Shown here piece after piece: positions 11,961-27,100 of a stretch of DNA of 64,000 nt; within the stretch, counting starts at the first letter, position 1, and each line of letters begins with the position of its first letter. The notes under the pieces are model-generated. The model saw nothing but the letters and a program-made list of their open reading frames with translations, was not told the DNA's origin and did not search any database. The DNA is taken from contig NC_086036.1 of assembly GCF_036323735.1 (NCBI RefSeq), positions 38,562,550-38,626,549 on the forward strand. Reading direction: 5' to 3'. This stretch comes from Rattus norvegicus. Its lineage: Eukaryota > Chordata > Mammalia > Rodentia > Muridae. Position numbers and translations under genes: made by a program.

Positions 11961-14177
11961 TTGAACAACAAGCTTATTACATGCGAATCCTATTGGGAAC
12001 CTACTGAATTCACCATGATACTTAGAGTCCCTCCTTAAAATGTTGTTACATATTGAAAAGCACACTCATACAAGCGTGTCCCTTTGGGAACTCACTGAAT
12101 TCGCCTAAAATTTTGATTCCATTCGTGAAAATTTTTCTATATCCCGAACAGTCCACTTATTACTACTGCGGCCTATTGGGAACTAACCGAATTCACCATG
12201 TTACTCAGATTCGGCACACCAAATTTTGATAAATCTTTAGAAGTACGCATATTACAAGAGCCTGCTACTGGGAACTAACTGAATTCACAGAGAAACAGTG
12301 TTTCCGTTCCTTAAAACGCTGCTCTATCTTGAATAACAAGCTTATTACATGCGAATCCTATTGGGAACCTACTGAATTCACCATGATACTTAGAGTCCGT
12401 TCCTTAAAATGTTGTTACATATTGAAAAGCACACTCATACAAGCATGTCCCATTGGGAACTCACTGAATTCGCCTAGAAATTTTGATTCCATTCGTGAAA
12501 ATTTTTCTATATCCCGAACAGTCCACTTATTACTACTGCGGCCTATTGGGAACTAACCGAATTCACCATGTTACTCAGATTCGGCACACCAAATTTTGAT
12601 AAATCTTTAGAAGTACGCATATTACAAGAGCCTGCTACTGGGAACTAACTGAATTCACAGAGAAACAGTGTTTCCGTTCCTAAAAAAGCTGCTCTATCTT
12701 GAATAACAAGCTTATTACATGCGAATCCTATTGGGAACCTACTTAATTCACCATGATACTTAGAGTCCGTTCCTTAAATTGTTGTTACATATTGAAAAGC
12801 ACACTCACACAAGCATGTCCCATTGGGAACTCACTGAATTCGCCTAGAAATTTTGATTCCGTTCGTGAAAATTTTTCTATATCCCGAACAGTCCACTTAT
12901 TACTACTGCGGCCTATTGGGAACTAACCGAATTCACCATGTTACTCAGATTCGGCACACCAAATTTTGATAAATCTTTAGAAGTACGCATATTACAAGAG
13001 CCTGCTACTGGGAACTAACTGAATTCACAGAGAAACAGTGTTTCCGTACATTAAAACGCTGCTCTATCTTGAATAACAAGCTTATTACATGCGAATCCTA
13101 TTGGGAACCTACTGAATTCACCACGATACTTAGAGTCCGTTCCTTAAAATGTTGTTACATATTGAAAAGCACACTCATACAAGCATGTCCCATTGGGAAC
13201 TCACTGAATTCGCCTAGAAATTTTGATTCCATTCGTGAAAATTTTTCTATATCCCGAACAGTCCACTTATTACTACTGCGGCCTATTGGGAACTAACCGA
13301 ATTCACCATGTTACTCAGATTCGGCACACCAAATTTTGATAAATCTTTAGAAGTACGCATATTACAAGAGCCTGCTACTGGGAACTAACTGAATTCACAG
13401 AGAAACAGTGTTTCCGTACCTTAAAACGTTGCTCAATCTTGAACAACAAGCTTATTACATGCGAATCCTATTGGGAACCTACTGAATTCACCATGATACT
13501 TAGAGTCCGTTCCTTAAAATGTTGTTACATATTGAAAAGCACACTCATACAAGCGTGTCCCATTGGGAACTCACTGAATTCGCCTAAAATTTTGATTCCA
13601 TTCGTGAAAATTTTTCTATATCCCGAACAGTCCCCTTATTACTACTTTGGCCTATTGGGAACTAACCGAATTCACCATGTTACTCAGATTCGGCACACCA
13701 AATTTTGATAAATCTTTAGAAGTACGCATATTACAAGAGCCTGCTACTGGGAACTAACTGAATTCACAGAGAAACAGTGTTTCCGTTCCTAAAAAAGCTG
13801 CTCTATCTTGAATAACAAGCTTATTACATGCGAATCCTATTGGGAACCTACTGAATTCACCATGATACTTAGAGTCCGTTCCTTAAAATGTTGTTACATA
13901 TTGAAAAGCACACTCACACAAGCATGTCCCATTGGGAACTCACTGAATTCGCCTAGAAATTTTCATTCCATTCGTGAAAATTTTTCTATATCCCGAACAG
14001 TCCACTTATTACTACTGCGGCCTATTAGGAACTAACCGAATTCACCATGTTACTCAGATTCGGCACACCAAATTTTGATAAATCTTTAGAATTACGCATA
14101 TTACAAGAGCCTGCTACTGGGAACTAACTGAATTCACAGAGAAACAGTGTTTCCGTTCCTTAAAACGTTGCTCTATC
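11961..14177 (+). repeat. Block B HOR copy 2 (one monomer missing)
   Basis: Anchors 11961, 12329, 12699, 13069, 13439, 13808. It repeats copy 1 marker for marker but lacks the GTTCGTTAAAATG monomer (9742 in copy 1). Offsets are therefore 2957 bp (8 monomers) at its start and 2587 bp (7 monomers) from 12699 on. The simplest reading is precise loss of one monomer by unequal exchange, or its gain in copy 1. The copy ends with TATTAGGAAC near 14030, where copy 1 has TATTGGGAAC. Confidence 0.8.
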
Positions 14178-15286
14178 TTGAATAACAAGCTTATTACATG
14201 CGAATCCTATTGGGAACCTACTGAATTCACCATGATACTTAGAGTCCGTTCCTTAAAATGTTGTTACATATTGAAAAGCACACTCATACAAGCATGTCCC
14301 ATTGGGAACTCACTGAATTCGCCTAGAAATTTTGATTCCATTCGTGAAAATTTTTCTATATCCCGAACAGTCCACTTATTACTACTGCGGCCTATTGGGA
14401 ACTAACCGAATTCACCATGTTACTCAGATTCGGCACACCAAATTTTGATAAATCTTTAGAAGTACGCATATTACAAGAGCCTGCTACTGGGAACTAACTG
14501 AATTCACAGAGAAACAGTGTTTCCGTTCCTAAAAAAGCTGCTCTATCTTGAATAACAAGCTTATTACATGCGAATCCTATTGGGAACCTACTTAATTCAC
14601 CATGATACTTAGAGTCCGTTCTTTAAAATGTTGTTACATATTGAAAAGCACACTCACACAAGCATGTCCCATTGGGAACTCACTGAATTCGCCTAGAAAT
14701 TTTCATTCCATTCGTGAAAATTTTTCTATATCCCGAACAGTCCACTTATTACTACTGCGGCCTATTAGGAACTAACCGAATTCACCATGTTACTCAGATT
14801 CGGCACACCAAATTTTGATAAATCTTTAGAATTATGCATATTACAAGAGCCTGCTACTGGGAACTAACTGAATTCACAGAGAAACAGTGTTTCCGTTCCT
14901 TAAAACGTTGCTCTATCTTGAATAACAAGCTTATTACATGCGAATCCTATTGGGAACCTACTGAATTCACCATGATACTTAGAGTCCGTTCCTTAAAATG
15001 TTGTTACATATTGAAAAGCACACTCATACAAGCGTGTCCCTTTGGGAACTCACTGAATTCGCCTAAAATTTTGATTCCATTCGTGAAAATTTTTCTATAT
15101 CCCGAACAGTCCACTTATTACTACTGCGGCCTATTGGGAACTAACCGAATTCACAATGTTACTCAGATTCGGCACACCAAATTTTGATAAATCTTTAGAA
15201 GTACGCATATTACAAGAGCCTGCTACTGGGAACTAACTGAATTCACAGAGAAACAGTGTTTCCGTTCCTAAAAAACCTGCTCTATC
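14178..15286 (+). repeat. Transition monomers between blocks B and C
   Basis: Anchors 14178, 14548, 14918. The last two resemble the closing pair of the block C unit: TAATTC with TTCTTTAAAATG, TTTTCATTCC and TATTAGG, then GAATTATGC with CCTAAAATTTT. They lack two block C markers, CTATAGGG and GTGAACATT. A private CACAATGTT occurs near 15153. They look like an earlier form of the end of that unit. Confidence 0.6.
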
Positions 15287-18200
15287 TTGAATAACAAGCT
15301 TATTACATGCGAATCCTATTGGGAACCTACTGAATTCACCATGATACTTAGAGTCCGTTCCTTAAAACGTTGTTACATATTGAAAAGCACACTCACACAA
15401 GCATGTCTCTTTGGGAACTCACTGAATTCGCCTAGAAATTTTGATTCCATTCGTGAAAATTTTTCTATATCCCGAACAGTCCACTTATTACTACTGCGGC
15501 CTATTGGGAACTAACCGAATTCCCCATGTTACTCAGATTCGGCACACCAAATTTTGATAAATCTTTAGAATTACGCATATTACAAGAGCCTGCTACTGGG
15601 AACTAACTGAATTCACAGAGAAACAGTGTTTCGGTTCCTTAAAACGTTGCTCTATCTTGAATAACAAGCTTATTACATGCGAATCCTATTGGGAACCTAC
15701 TGAATTCACCATGATACTTAGAGTCCGTTCCTTAAAATGTTGTTACATATTGAAAAGCACACTCATACAAGCATGTCCCATTGGGAACTCACTGAATTTG
15801 CCTAGGAATTTTGATTCCATTCGTGAAAATTTTTCTATATCCCGAACAGTCCACTTATTACTACTGCGGCCTATTGGGAACTAACCGAATTCACCATGTT
15901 ACTCAGGTTCATCACACCAAATTTTGATAAATCTTTAGAAGTACGCATATTCCAAGAGCCTGCTACTGGGAACTAACTGAATTCACAGAGAAACAGTGTT
16001 TCCGTACCTTAAAACGCTGCTCTATCTTGAATAACAAGCTTATTACATGCGAATCCTATTGGGAACCTACTGAATTCACCATGATACTTAGAGTCCGTTC
16101 CTTAAAATGTTGTTACATATTGAAAAGCACACTCATACAAGCGTGTCCCTTTGGGAACTCACTGAATTCGCCTAGAAATTTTGATTCCATTCGTGAAAAT
16201 TTTTCTATATCCCGAACAGTCCACTTATTACTACTGCGGCCTATTGGGAACTAACCGAATTCACCATGTTACTCAGATTCGGCACATCAAATTTTGATAA
16301 ATCTTTAGAAGTACGCATATTACAAGAGCCTGCTACTGGGAACTAACTGAATTCACAGAGAAACAGTGTTTCCGTACCTTAAAACGTTGCTCAATCTTGA
16401 ACAACAAGCTTATTACATGCGAATCCTATTGGGAACCTACTGAATTCACCATGATACTTAGAGTCCGTTCCTTAAAATGTTGTTACATATTGAAAAGCAC
16501 ACTCATACAAGCGTGTCCCTTTGGGAACTCACTGAATTCGCCTAAAATTTTGATTCCATTCGTGAAAATTTTTCTATATCCCGAACAGTCCACTTATTAC
16601 TACTGCGGCCTATTGGGAACTAACCGAATTCACCATGTTACTCAGATTCGGCACACCAAATTTTGATAAATCTTTAGAAGTACGCATATTACAAGAGCCT
16701 GCTACTGGGAACTAACTGAATTCACAGAGAAACAGTGTTTCCGTTCCTAAAAAAGCTGCTCTATCTTGAATAACAAGCTTATTACATGCGAATCCTATTG
16801 GGAACCTACTTAATTCACCATGATACTTAGAGTCCGTTCTTTAAAATGTTGTTACATATTGAAAAGCACACTCACACAAGCATGTCCCATTGGGAACTCA
16901 CTGAATTCGCCTAGAAATTTTCATTCCATTCGTGAAAATTTTTCTATATCCCGAACAGTCCACTTATTACTACTGCGGCCTATTAGGAACTAACCGAATT
17001 CACCATGTTACTCAGATTCGGCACACCAAATTTTGATAAATCTTTAGAATTATGCATATTACAAGAGCCTGCTACTGGGAACTAACTGAATTCACAGAGA
17101 AACAGTGTTTCCGTTCCTTAAAACGTTGCTCTATCTTGAATAACAAGCTTATTACATGCGAATCCTATTGGGAACCTACTGAATTCACCATGATACTTAG
17201 AGTCCGTTCCTTAAAATGTTGTTACATATTGAAAAGCACACTCATACAAGCGTGTCCCTTTGGGAACTCACTGAATTCGCCTAAAATTTTGATTCCATTC
17301 GTGAAAATTTTTCTATATCCCGAACAGTCCACTTATTACTACTGCGGCCTATTGGGAACTAACCGAATTCACCATGTTACTCAGATTCGGCACACCAAAT
17401 TCTGATAAATCTTTAGAAGTACGCATATTACAAGAGCCTGCTACTGGGAACTAACTGAATTCACAGAGAAACAGTGTTTCCGTTCCTTAAAACGTTGCTT
17501 TATCTTGAATAACAAGCTTATTACATGCGAATCCTACTGGGAACCTACTGAATTCAACATGATACTTAGAGTCCGTTCCTTAAAATGTTGTTACATATTG
17601 AAAAGCACACTCATACAAGCATGTCCCATTGGGAACTCACTGAATTCGCCTAGAAATTTTGATTCCATTCGTGAAAATTTTTCTATATCCCGAACAGTCC
17701 ACTTATTACTACTGCGGCCTATTGGGAACTAACCGAATTCACCATGTTACTCAGATTCGGCACACCAAATTTTGATAAATCTTTAGAAGTACGCATATTA
17801 CAAGAGCCTGCTACTGGGAACTAACTGAATTCACAGAGAAACAGTGTTTCCGTACCTTAAAACGCTGCTCTATCTTGAATAACAAGCTTATTACATGCGA
17901 ATCCTATTGGGAACCTACTGAATTCACCATGATACTTAGAGTCCGTTCGTTAAAATGTTGTTACATATTGAAAAGCACACTCATACAAGCGTGTCCCATT
18001 GGGAACTCACTGAATTCGCCTAGAAATTTTGATTCCATTCGTGAAAATTTTTCTATATCCCGAACAGTCCACTTATTACTACTGCGGCCTATTGGGAACT
18101 AACCGAATTCACCATGTTACTCAGATTCGGCACACCAAATTTTGATAAATCTTTAGAAGTACGCATATTACAAGAGCCTGCTACTGGGAACTAACTGAAT

Positions 18201-19723
18201 TCACAGAGAAACAGTGTTTCCGTTCCTAAAAAAGCTGCTCTATCTTGAATAACAAGCTTATTACATGCGAATCCTATTGGGAACCTACTTAATTCACCAT
18301 GATACTTAGAGTCCCTTCCTTAAATTGTTGTTACATATTGAAAAGCACACTCACACAAGCATGTCCCATTGGGAACTCACTGAATTCGCCTAGAAATTTT
18401 GATTCCATTCGTGAAAATTTTTCTATATCCCGAACAGTCCACTTATTACTACTGCGGCCTATTGGGAACTAACCGAATTCACCATGTTACTCAGATTCGG
18501 CACACCAAATTTTGATAAATCTTTAGAAGTACGCATATTACAAGAGCCTGCTACTGGGAACTAACTGAATTCACAGAGAAACAGTGTTTCCGTACATTAA
18601 AACGCTGCTCTATCTTGAATAACAAGCTTATTACATGCGAATCCTATTGGGAACCTACTGAATTCACCACGATACTTAGAGTCCGTTCCTTAAAATGTTG
18701 TTACATATTGAAAAGCACACTCATACAAGCATGTCCCATTGGGAACTCACTGAATTCGCCTAGAAATTTTGATTCCATTCGTGAAAATTTTTCTATATCC
18801 CGAACAGTCCACTTATTACTACTGCGGCCTATTGGGAACTAACCGAATTCACCATGTTACTCAGATTCGGCACACCAAATTTTGATAAATCTTTAGAAGT
18901 ACGCATATTACAAGAGCCTGCTACTGGGAACTAACTGAATTCACAGAGAAACAGTGTTTCCGTTCCTAAAAAAGCTGCTCTATCTTGAATAACAAGCTTA
19001 TTACATGCGAATCCTATAGGGAACCTACTTAATTCACCATGATACTTAGAGTCCGTTCTTTAAAATGTTGTTACATATTGAAAAGCACACTCACACAAGC
19101 ATGTCCCATTGGGAACTCACTGAATTCGCCTAGAAATTTTCATTCCATTCGTGAAAATTTTTCTATATCCCGAACAGTCCACTTATTACTACTGCGGCCT
19201 ATTAGGAACTAACCGAATTCACCATGTTACTCAGATTCGGCACACCAAATTTTGATAAATCTTTAGAATTATGCATATTACAAGAGCCTGCTACTGGGAA
19301 CTAACTGAATTCACAGAGAAACAGTGTTTCCGTTCCTTAAAACGTTGCTCTATCTTGAATAACAAGCTTATTACATGCGAATCCTATTGGGAACCTACTG
19401 AATTCACCATGATACTTAGAGTCCGTTCCTTAAAATGTTGTTACATATTGAAAAGCACACTCATACAAGCGTGTCCCTTTGGGAACTCACTGAATTCGCC
19501 TAAAATTTTGATTCCATTCGTGAACATTTTTCTATATCCCGAACAGTCCACTTATTACTACTGCGGCCTATTGGGAACTAACCGAATTCACCATGTTACT
19601 CAGATTCGGCACACCAAATTTTGATAAATCTTTAGAAGTACGCATATTACAAGAGCCTGCTACTGGGAACTAACTGAATTCACAGAGAAACAGTGTTTCC
19701 GTTCCTAAAAAACCTGCTCTATC
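15287..19723 (+). repeat. Block C HOR copy 1 (12 monomers, 4437 bp)
   Basis: Anchors 15287, 15657, 16027, 16397, 16766, 17136, 17505, 17875, 18245, 18615, 18985, 19355. Markers in order: AAAAAACCTGC with AAAACGTTGTTAC; GTTTCGGTTCC with AATTTGCCTAGG; CAGGTTCATCAC with TTCCAAG; CACATCAAAT with CCTAAAATTTT; TAATTC with CATTCC; GAATTATGC; AATTCTGAT with TTCAACATG; GTTCGTT; TAATTC with CCCTTCC; CACCACGAT; CTATAGGG; GTGAACATT. Monomers 5-6 and 11-12 resemble each other 2219 bp (6 monomers) apart, and monomers 8-10 resemble block B 9742-10851, so the unit was built from older pieces. Confidence 0.9.
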
Positions 19724-22700
19724 TTGAATAACAAGCTTATTACATGCGAATCCTATTGGGAACCTACTGAATTCACCATGATACTTAGAGTCCGTTCCTT
19801 AAAACGTTGTTACATATTGAAAAGCACACTCACACAAGCATGTCTCTTTGGGAACTCACTGAATTCGCCTAGAAATTTTGATTCCATTCGTGAAAATTTT
19901 TCTATATCCCGAACAGTCCACTTATTACTACTGCGGCCTATTGGGAACTAACCGAATTCCCCATGTTACTCAGATTCGGCACACCAAATTTTGATAAATC
20001 TTTAGAATTACGCATATTACAAGAGCCTGCTACTGGGAACTAACTGAATTCACAGAGAAACAGTGTTTCGGTTCCTTAAAACGTTGCTCTATCTTGAATA
20101 ACAAGCTTATTACATGCGAATCCTATTGGGAACCTACTGAATTCACCATGATACTTAGAGTCCGTTCCTTAAAATGTTGTTACATATTGAAAAGCACACT
20201 CATACAAGCATGTCCCATTGGGAACTCACTGAATTTGCCTAGGAATTTTGATTCCATTCGTGAAAATTTTTCTATATCCCGAACAGTCCACTTATTACTA
20301 CTGCGGCCTATTGGGAACTAACCGAATTCACCATGTTACTCAGGTTCATCACACCAAATTTTGATAAATCTTTAGAAGTACGCATATTCCAAGAGCCTGC
20401 TACTGGGAACTAACTGAATTCACAGAGAAACAGTGTTTCCGTACCTTAAAACGCTGCTCTATCTTGAATAACAAGCTTATTACATGCGAATCCTATTGGG
20501 AACCTACTGAATTCACCATGATACTTAGAGTCCGTTCCTTAAAATGTTGTTACATATTGAAAAGCACACTCATACAAGCGTGTCCCTTTGGGAACTCACT
20601 GAATTCGCCTAGAAATTTTGATTCCATTCGTGAAAATTTTTCTATATCCCGAACAGTCCACTTATTACTACTGCGGCCTATTGGGAACTAACCGAATTCA
20701 CCATGTTACTCAGATTCGGCACATCAAATTTTGATAAATCTTTAGAAGTACGCATATTACAAGAGCCTGCTACTGGGAACTAACTGAATTCACAGAGAAA
20801 CAGTGTTTCCGTACCTTAAAACGTTGCTCAATCTTGAACAACAAGCTTATTACATGCGAATCCTATTGGGAACCTACTGAATTCACCATGATACTTAGAG
20901 TCCGTTCCTTAAAATGTTGTTACATATTGAAAAGCACACTCATACAAGCGTGTCCCTTTGGGAACTCACTGAATTCGCCTAAAATTTTGATTCCATTCGT
21001 GAAAATTTTTCTATATCCCGAACAGTCCACTTATTACTACTGCGGCCTATTGGGAACTAACCGAATTCACCATGTTACTCAGATTCGGCACACCAAATTT
21101 TGATAAATCTTTAGAAGTACGCATATTACAAGAGCCTGCTACTGGGAACTAACTGAATTCACAGAGAAACAGTGTTTCCGTTCCTAAAAAAGCTGCTCTA
21201 TCTTGAATAACAAGCTTATTACATGCGAATCCTATTGGGAACCTACTTAATTCACCATGATACTTAGAGTCCGTTCTTTAAAATGTTGTTACATATTGAA
21301 AAGCACACTCACACAAGCATGTCCCATTGGGAACTCACTGAATTCGCCTAGAAATTTTCATTCCATTCGTGAAAATTTTTCTATATCCCGAACAGTCCAC
21401 TTATTACTACTGCGGCCTATTAGGAACTAACCGAATTCACCATGTTACTCAGATTCGGCACACCAAATTTTGATAAATCTTTAGAATTATGCATATTACA
21501 AGAGCCTGCTACTGGGAACTAACTGAATTCACAGAGAAACAGTGTTTCCGTTCCTTAAAACGTTGCTCTATCTTGAATAACAAGCTTATTACATGCGAAT
21601 CCTATTGGGAACCTACTGAATTCACCATGATACTTAGAGTCCGTTCCTTAAAATGTTGTTACATATTGAAAAGCACACTCATACAAGCGTGTCCCTTTGG
21701 GAACTCACTGAATTCGCCTAAAATTTTGATTCCATTCGTGAAAATTTTTCTATATCCCGAACAGTCCACTTATTACTACTGCGGCCTATTGGGAACTAAC
21801 CGAATTCACCATGTTACTCAGATTCGGCACACCAAATTCTGATAAATCTTTAGAAGTACGCATATTACAAGAGCCTGCTACTGGGAACTAACTGAATTCA
21901 CAGAGAAACAGTGTTTCCGTTCCTTAAAACGTTGCTTTATCTTGAATAACAAGCTTATTACATGCGAATCCTACTGGGAACCTACTGAATTCAACATGAT
22001 ACTTAGAGTCCGTTCCTTAAAATGTTGTTACATATTGAAAAGCACACTCATACAAGCATGTCCCATTGGGAACTCACTGAATTCGCCTAGAAATTTTGAT
22101 TCCATTCGTGAAAATTTTTCTATATCCCGAACAGTCCACTTATTACTACTGCGGCCTATTGGGAACTAACCGAATTCACCATGTTACTCAGATTCGGCAC
22201 ACCAAATTTTGATAAATCTTTAGAAGTACGCATATTACAAGAGCCTGCTACTGGGAACTAACTGAATTCACAGAGAAACAGTGTTTCCGTACCTTAAAAC
22301 GCTGCTCTATCTTGAATAACAAGCTTATTACATGCGAATCCTATTGGGAACCTACTGAATTCACCATGATACTTAGAGTCCGTTCGTTAAAATGTTGTTA
22401 CATATTGAAAAGCACACTCATACAAGCGTGTCCCATTGGGAACTCACTGAATTCGCCTAGAAATTTTGATTCCATTCGTGAAAATTTTTCTATATCCCGA
22501 ACAGTCCACTTATTACTACTGCGGCCTATTGGGAACTAACCGAATTCACCATGTTACTCAGATTCGGCACACCAAATTTTGATAAATCTTTAGAAGTACG
22601 CATATTACAAGAGCCTGCTACTGGGAACTAACTGAATTCACAGAGAAACAGTGTTTCCGTTCCTAAAAAAGCTGCTCTATCTTGAATAACAAGCTTATTA

Positions 22701-24160
22701 CATGCGAATCCTATTGGGAACCTACTTAATTCACCATGATACTTAGAGTCCCTTCCTTAAATTGTTGTTACATATTGAAAAGCACACTCACACAAGCATG
22801 TCCCATTGGGAACTCACTGAATTCGCCTAGAAATTTTGATTCCATTCGTGAAAATTTTTCTATATCCCGAACAGTCCACTTATTACTACTGCGGCCTATT
22901 GGGAACTAACCGAATTCACCATGTTACTCAGATTCGGCACACCAAATTTTGATAAATCTTTAGAAGTACGCATATTACAAGAGCCTGCTACTGGGAACTA
23001 ACTGAATTCACAGAGAAACAGTGTTTCCGTACATTAAAACGCTGCTCTATCTTGAATAACAAGCTTATTACATGCGAATCCTATTGGGAACCTACTGAAT
23101 TCACCACGATACTTAGAGTCCGTTCCTTAAAATGTTGTTACATATTGAAAAGCACACTCATACAAGCATGTCCCATTGGGAACTCACTGAATTCGCCTAG
23201 AAATTTTGATTCCATTCGTGAAAATTTTTCTATATCCCGAACAGTCCACTTATTACTACTGCGGCCTATTGGGAACTAACCGAATTCACCATGTTACTCA
23301 GATTCGGCACACCAAATTTTGATAAATCTTTAGAAGTACGCATATTACAAGAGCCTGCTACTGGGAACTAACTGAATTCACAGAGAAACAGTGTTTCCGT
23401 TCCTAAAAAAGCTGCTCTATCTTGAATAACAAGCTTATTACATGCGAATCCTATAGGGAACCTACTTAATTCACCATGATACTTAGAGTCCGTTCTTTAA
23501 AATGTTGTTACATATTGAAAAGCACACTCACACAAGCATGTCCCATTGGGAACTCACTGAATTCGCCTAGAAATTTTCATTCCATTCGTGAAAATTTTTC
23601 TATATCCCGAACAGTCCACTTATTACTACTGCGGCCTATTAGGAACTAACCGAATTCACCATGTTACTCAGATTCGGCACACCAAATTTTGATAAATCTT
23701 TAGAATTATGCATATTACAAGAGCCTGCTACTGGGAACTAACTGAATTCACAGAGAAACAGTGTTTCCGTTCCTTAAAACGTTGCTCTATCTTGAATAAC
23801 AAGCTTATTACATGCGAATCCTATTGGGAACCTACTGAATTCACCATGATACTTAGAGTCCGTTCCTTAAAATGTTGTTACATATTGAAAAGCACACTCA
23901 TACAAGCGTGTCCCTTTGGGAACTCACTGAATTCGCCTAAAATTTTGATTCCATTCGTGAACATTTTTCTATATCCCGAACAGTCCACTTATTACTACTG
24001 CGGCCTATTGGGAACTAACCGAATTCACCATGTTACTCAGATTCGGCACACCAAATTTTGATAAATCTTTAGAAGTACGCATATTACAAGAGCCTGCTAC
24101 TGGGAACTAACTGAATTCACAGAGAAACAGTGTTTCCGTTCCTAAAAAACCTGCTCTATC
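19724..24160 (+). repeat. Block C HOR copy 2 (12 monomers, 4437 bp)
   Basis: All twelve monomers recur at +4437 bp: anchors 19724, 20094, 20464, 20834, 21203, 21573, 21942, 22312, 22682, 23052, 23422, 23792. I compared diagnostic positions in every monomer with copy 1 and found no difference at those, so this is a very recent duplication. A full base-by-base comparison was not made. Confidence 0.9.
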
Positions 24161-27100
24161 TTGAATAACAAGCTTATTACATGCGAATCCTATTGGGAAC
24201 CTACTGAATTCACCATGATACTTAGAGTCCGTTCGTTAAAACGTTGTTACATATTGAAAAGCACACTCACACAAGCATGTCCCATTGGGAACTCACTGAA
24301 TTCGCCTAGAAATTTTGATTCCATTCGTGAAAATTTTTCTATATCCCGAACAGTCCACTTATTACTACTGCGGCCTATTGGGAACTAACCGAATTCCCCA
24401 TGTTACTCAGATTCGGCACACCAAATTTTGATAAATCTTTAGAATTACGCATATTACAAGAGCCTGCTACTGGGAACTAACTGAATTCACAGAGAAACAG
24501 TGTTTCGGTTCCTTAAAACGTTGCTCTATCTTGAATAACAAGCTTATTACATGCGAATCCTATTGGGAACCTACTGAATTCACCATGATACTTAGAGTCC
24601 GTTCCTTAAAATGTTGTTACATATTGAAAAGCACACTCATACAAGCATGTCCCATTGGGAACTCACTGAATTTGCCTAGGAATTTTGATTCCATTCGTGA
24701 AAATTTTTCTATATCCCGAACAGTCCACTTATTACTACTGCGGCCTATTGGGAACTAACCGAATTCACCATGTTACTCAGATTCGGCACACCAAATTTTG
24801 ATAAGTCTTTAGAAGTACGCATATTACAAAGGCCTGCTACTGGGAACTAACTGAATTCACAGAGAAACAGTGTTTCCGTACCTTAAAACGCTGCTCTATC
24901 TTGAATAACAAGCTTATTACATGCGAATCCTATTGGGAACCTACTGAATTCACCATGATACTTAGAGTCCGTTCCTTAAAATGTTGTTACATATTGAAAA
25001 GCACACTCATACAAGCGTGTCCCTTTGGGAACTCACTGAATTCGCCTAGAATTTTTGATTCCATTCGTGAAATTTTTCTATATCCCGAACAGTCCACTTA
25101 TTACTACTGCGGCCTATTGGGAACTAACCGAATTCACCATGTTACTCAGGTTCATCACACCAAATTTTGATAAATCTTTAGAAGTACGCATATTCCAAGA
25201 GCCTGCTACTGGGAACTAACTGAATTCACAGAGAAACAGTGTTTCCGTACCTTAAAACGCTGCTCTATCTTGAATAACAAGCTTATTACATGCGAATCCT
25301 ATTGGGAACCTACTGAATTCACCATGATACTTAGAGTCCGTTCCTTAAAATGTTGTTACATATTGAAAAGCACACTCATACAAGCGTGTCCCTTTGGGAA
25401 CTCACTGAATTCGCCTAGAAATTTTGATTCCATTCGTGAAAATTTTTCTATATCCCGAACAGTCCACTTATTACTACTGCGGCCTATTGGGAACTAACCG
25501 AATTCACCATGTTACTCAGATTCGGCACATCAAATTTTGATAAATCTTTAGAAGTACGCATATTACAAGAGCCTGCTACTGGGAACTAACTGAATTCACA
25601 GAGAAACAGTGTTTCCGTACCTTAAAACGTTGCTCAATCTTGAACAACAAGCTTATTACATGCGAATCCTATTGGGAACCTACTGAATTCACCATGATAC
25701 TTAGAGTCCGTTCCTTAAAATGTTGTTACATATTGAAAAGCACACTCATACAAGCGTGTCCCTTTGGGAACTCACTGAATTCGCCTAAAATTTTGATTCC
25801 ATTCGTGAAAATTTTTCTATATCCCGAACAGTCCACTTATTACTACTGCGGCCTATTGGGAACTAACCGAATTCACCATGTTACTCAGATTCGGCACACC
25901 AAATTTTGATAAATCTTTAGAAGTACGCATATTACAAGAGCCTGCTACTGGGAACTAACTGAATTCACAGAGAAACAGTGTTTCCGTTCCTAAAAAAGCT
26001 GCTCTATCTTGAATAACAAGCTTATTACATGCGAATCCTATTGGGAACCTACTTAATTCACCATGATACTTAGAGTCCGTTCTTTAAAATGTTGTTACAT
26101 ATTGAAAAGCACACTCACACAAGCATGTCCCATTGGGAACTCACTGAATTCGCCTAGAAATTTTCATTCCATTCGTGAAAATTTTTCTATATCCCGAACA
26201 GTCCACTTATTACTACTGCGGCCTATTAGGAACTAACCGAATTCACCATGTTACTCAGATTCGGCACACCAAATTTTGATAAATCTTTAGAATTATGCAT
26301 ATTACAAGAGCCTGCTACTGGGAACTAACTGAATTCACAGAGAAACAGTGTTTCCGTTCCTTAAAACGTTGCTCTATCTTGAATAACAAGCTTATTACAT
26401 GCGAATCCTATTGGGAACCTACTGAATTCACCATGATACTTAGAGTCCGTTCCTTAAAATGTTGTTACATATTGAAAAGCACACTCATACAAGCGTGTCC
26501 CTTTGGGAACTCACTGAATTCGCCTAAAATTTTGATTCCATTCGTGAAAATTTTTCTATATCCCGAACAGTCCACTTATTACTACTGCGGCCTATTGGGA
26601 ACTAACCGAATTCACCATGTTACTCAGATTCGGCACACCAAATTCTGATAAATCTTTAGAAGTACGCATATTACAAGAGCCTGCTACTGGGAACTAACTG
26701 AATTCACAGAGAAACAGTGTTTCCGTTCCTTAAAACGTTGCTTTATCTTGAATAACAAGCTTATTACATGCGAATCCTACTGGGAACCTACTGAATTCAA
26801 CATGATACTTAGAGTCCGTTCCTTAAAATGTTGTTACATATTGAAAAGCACACTCATACAAGCATGTCCCATTGGGAACTCACTGAATTCGCCTAGAAAT
26901 TTTGATTCCATTCGTGAAAATTTTTCTATATCCCGAACAGTCCACTTATTACTACTGCGGCCTATTGGGAACTAACCGAATTCACCATGTTACTCAGATT
27001 CGGCACACCAAATTTTGATAAATCTTTAGAAGTACGCATATTACAAGAGCCTGCTACTGGGAACTAACTGAATTCACAGAGAAACAGTGTTTCCGTACCT

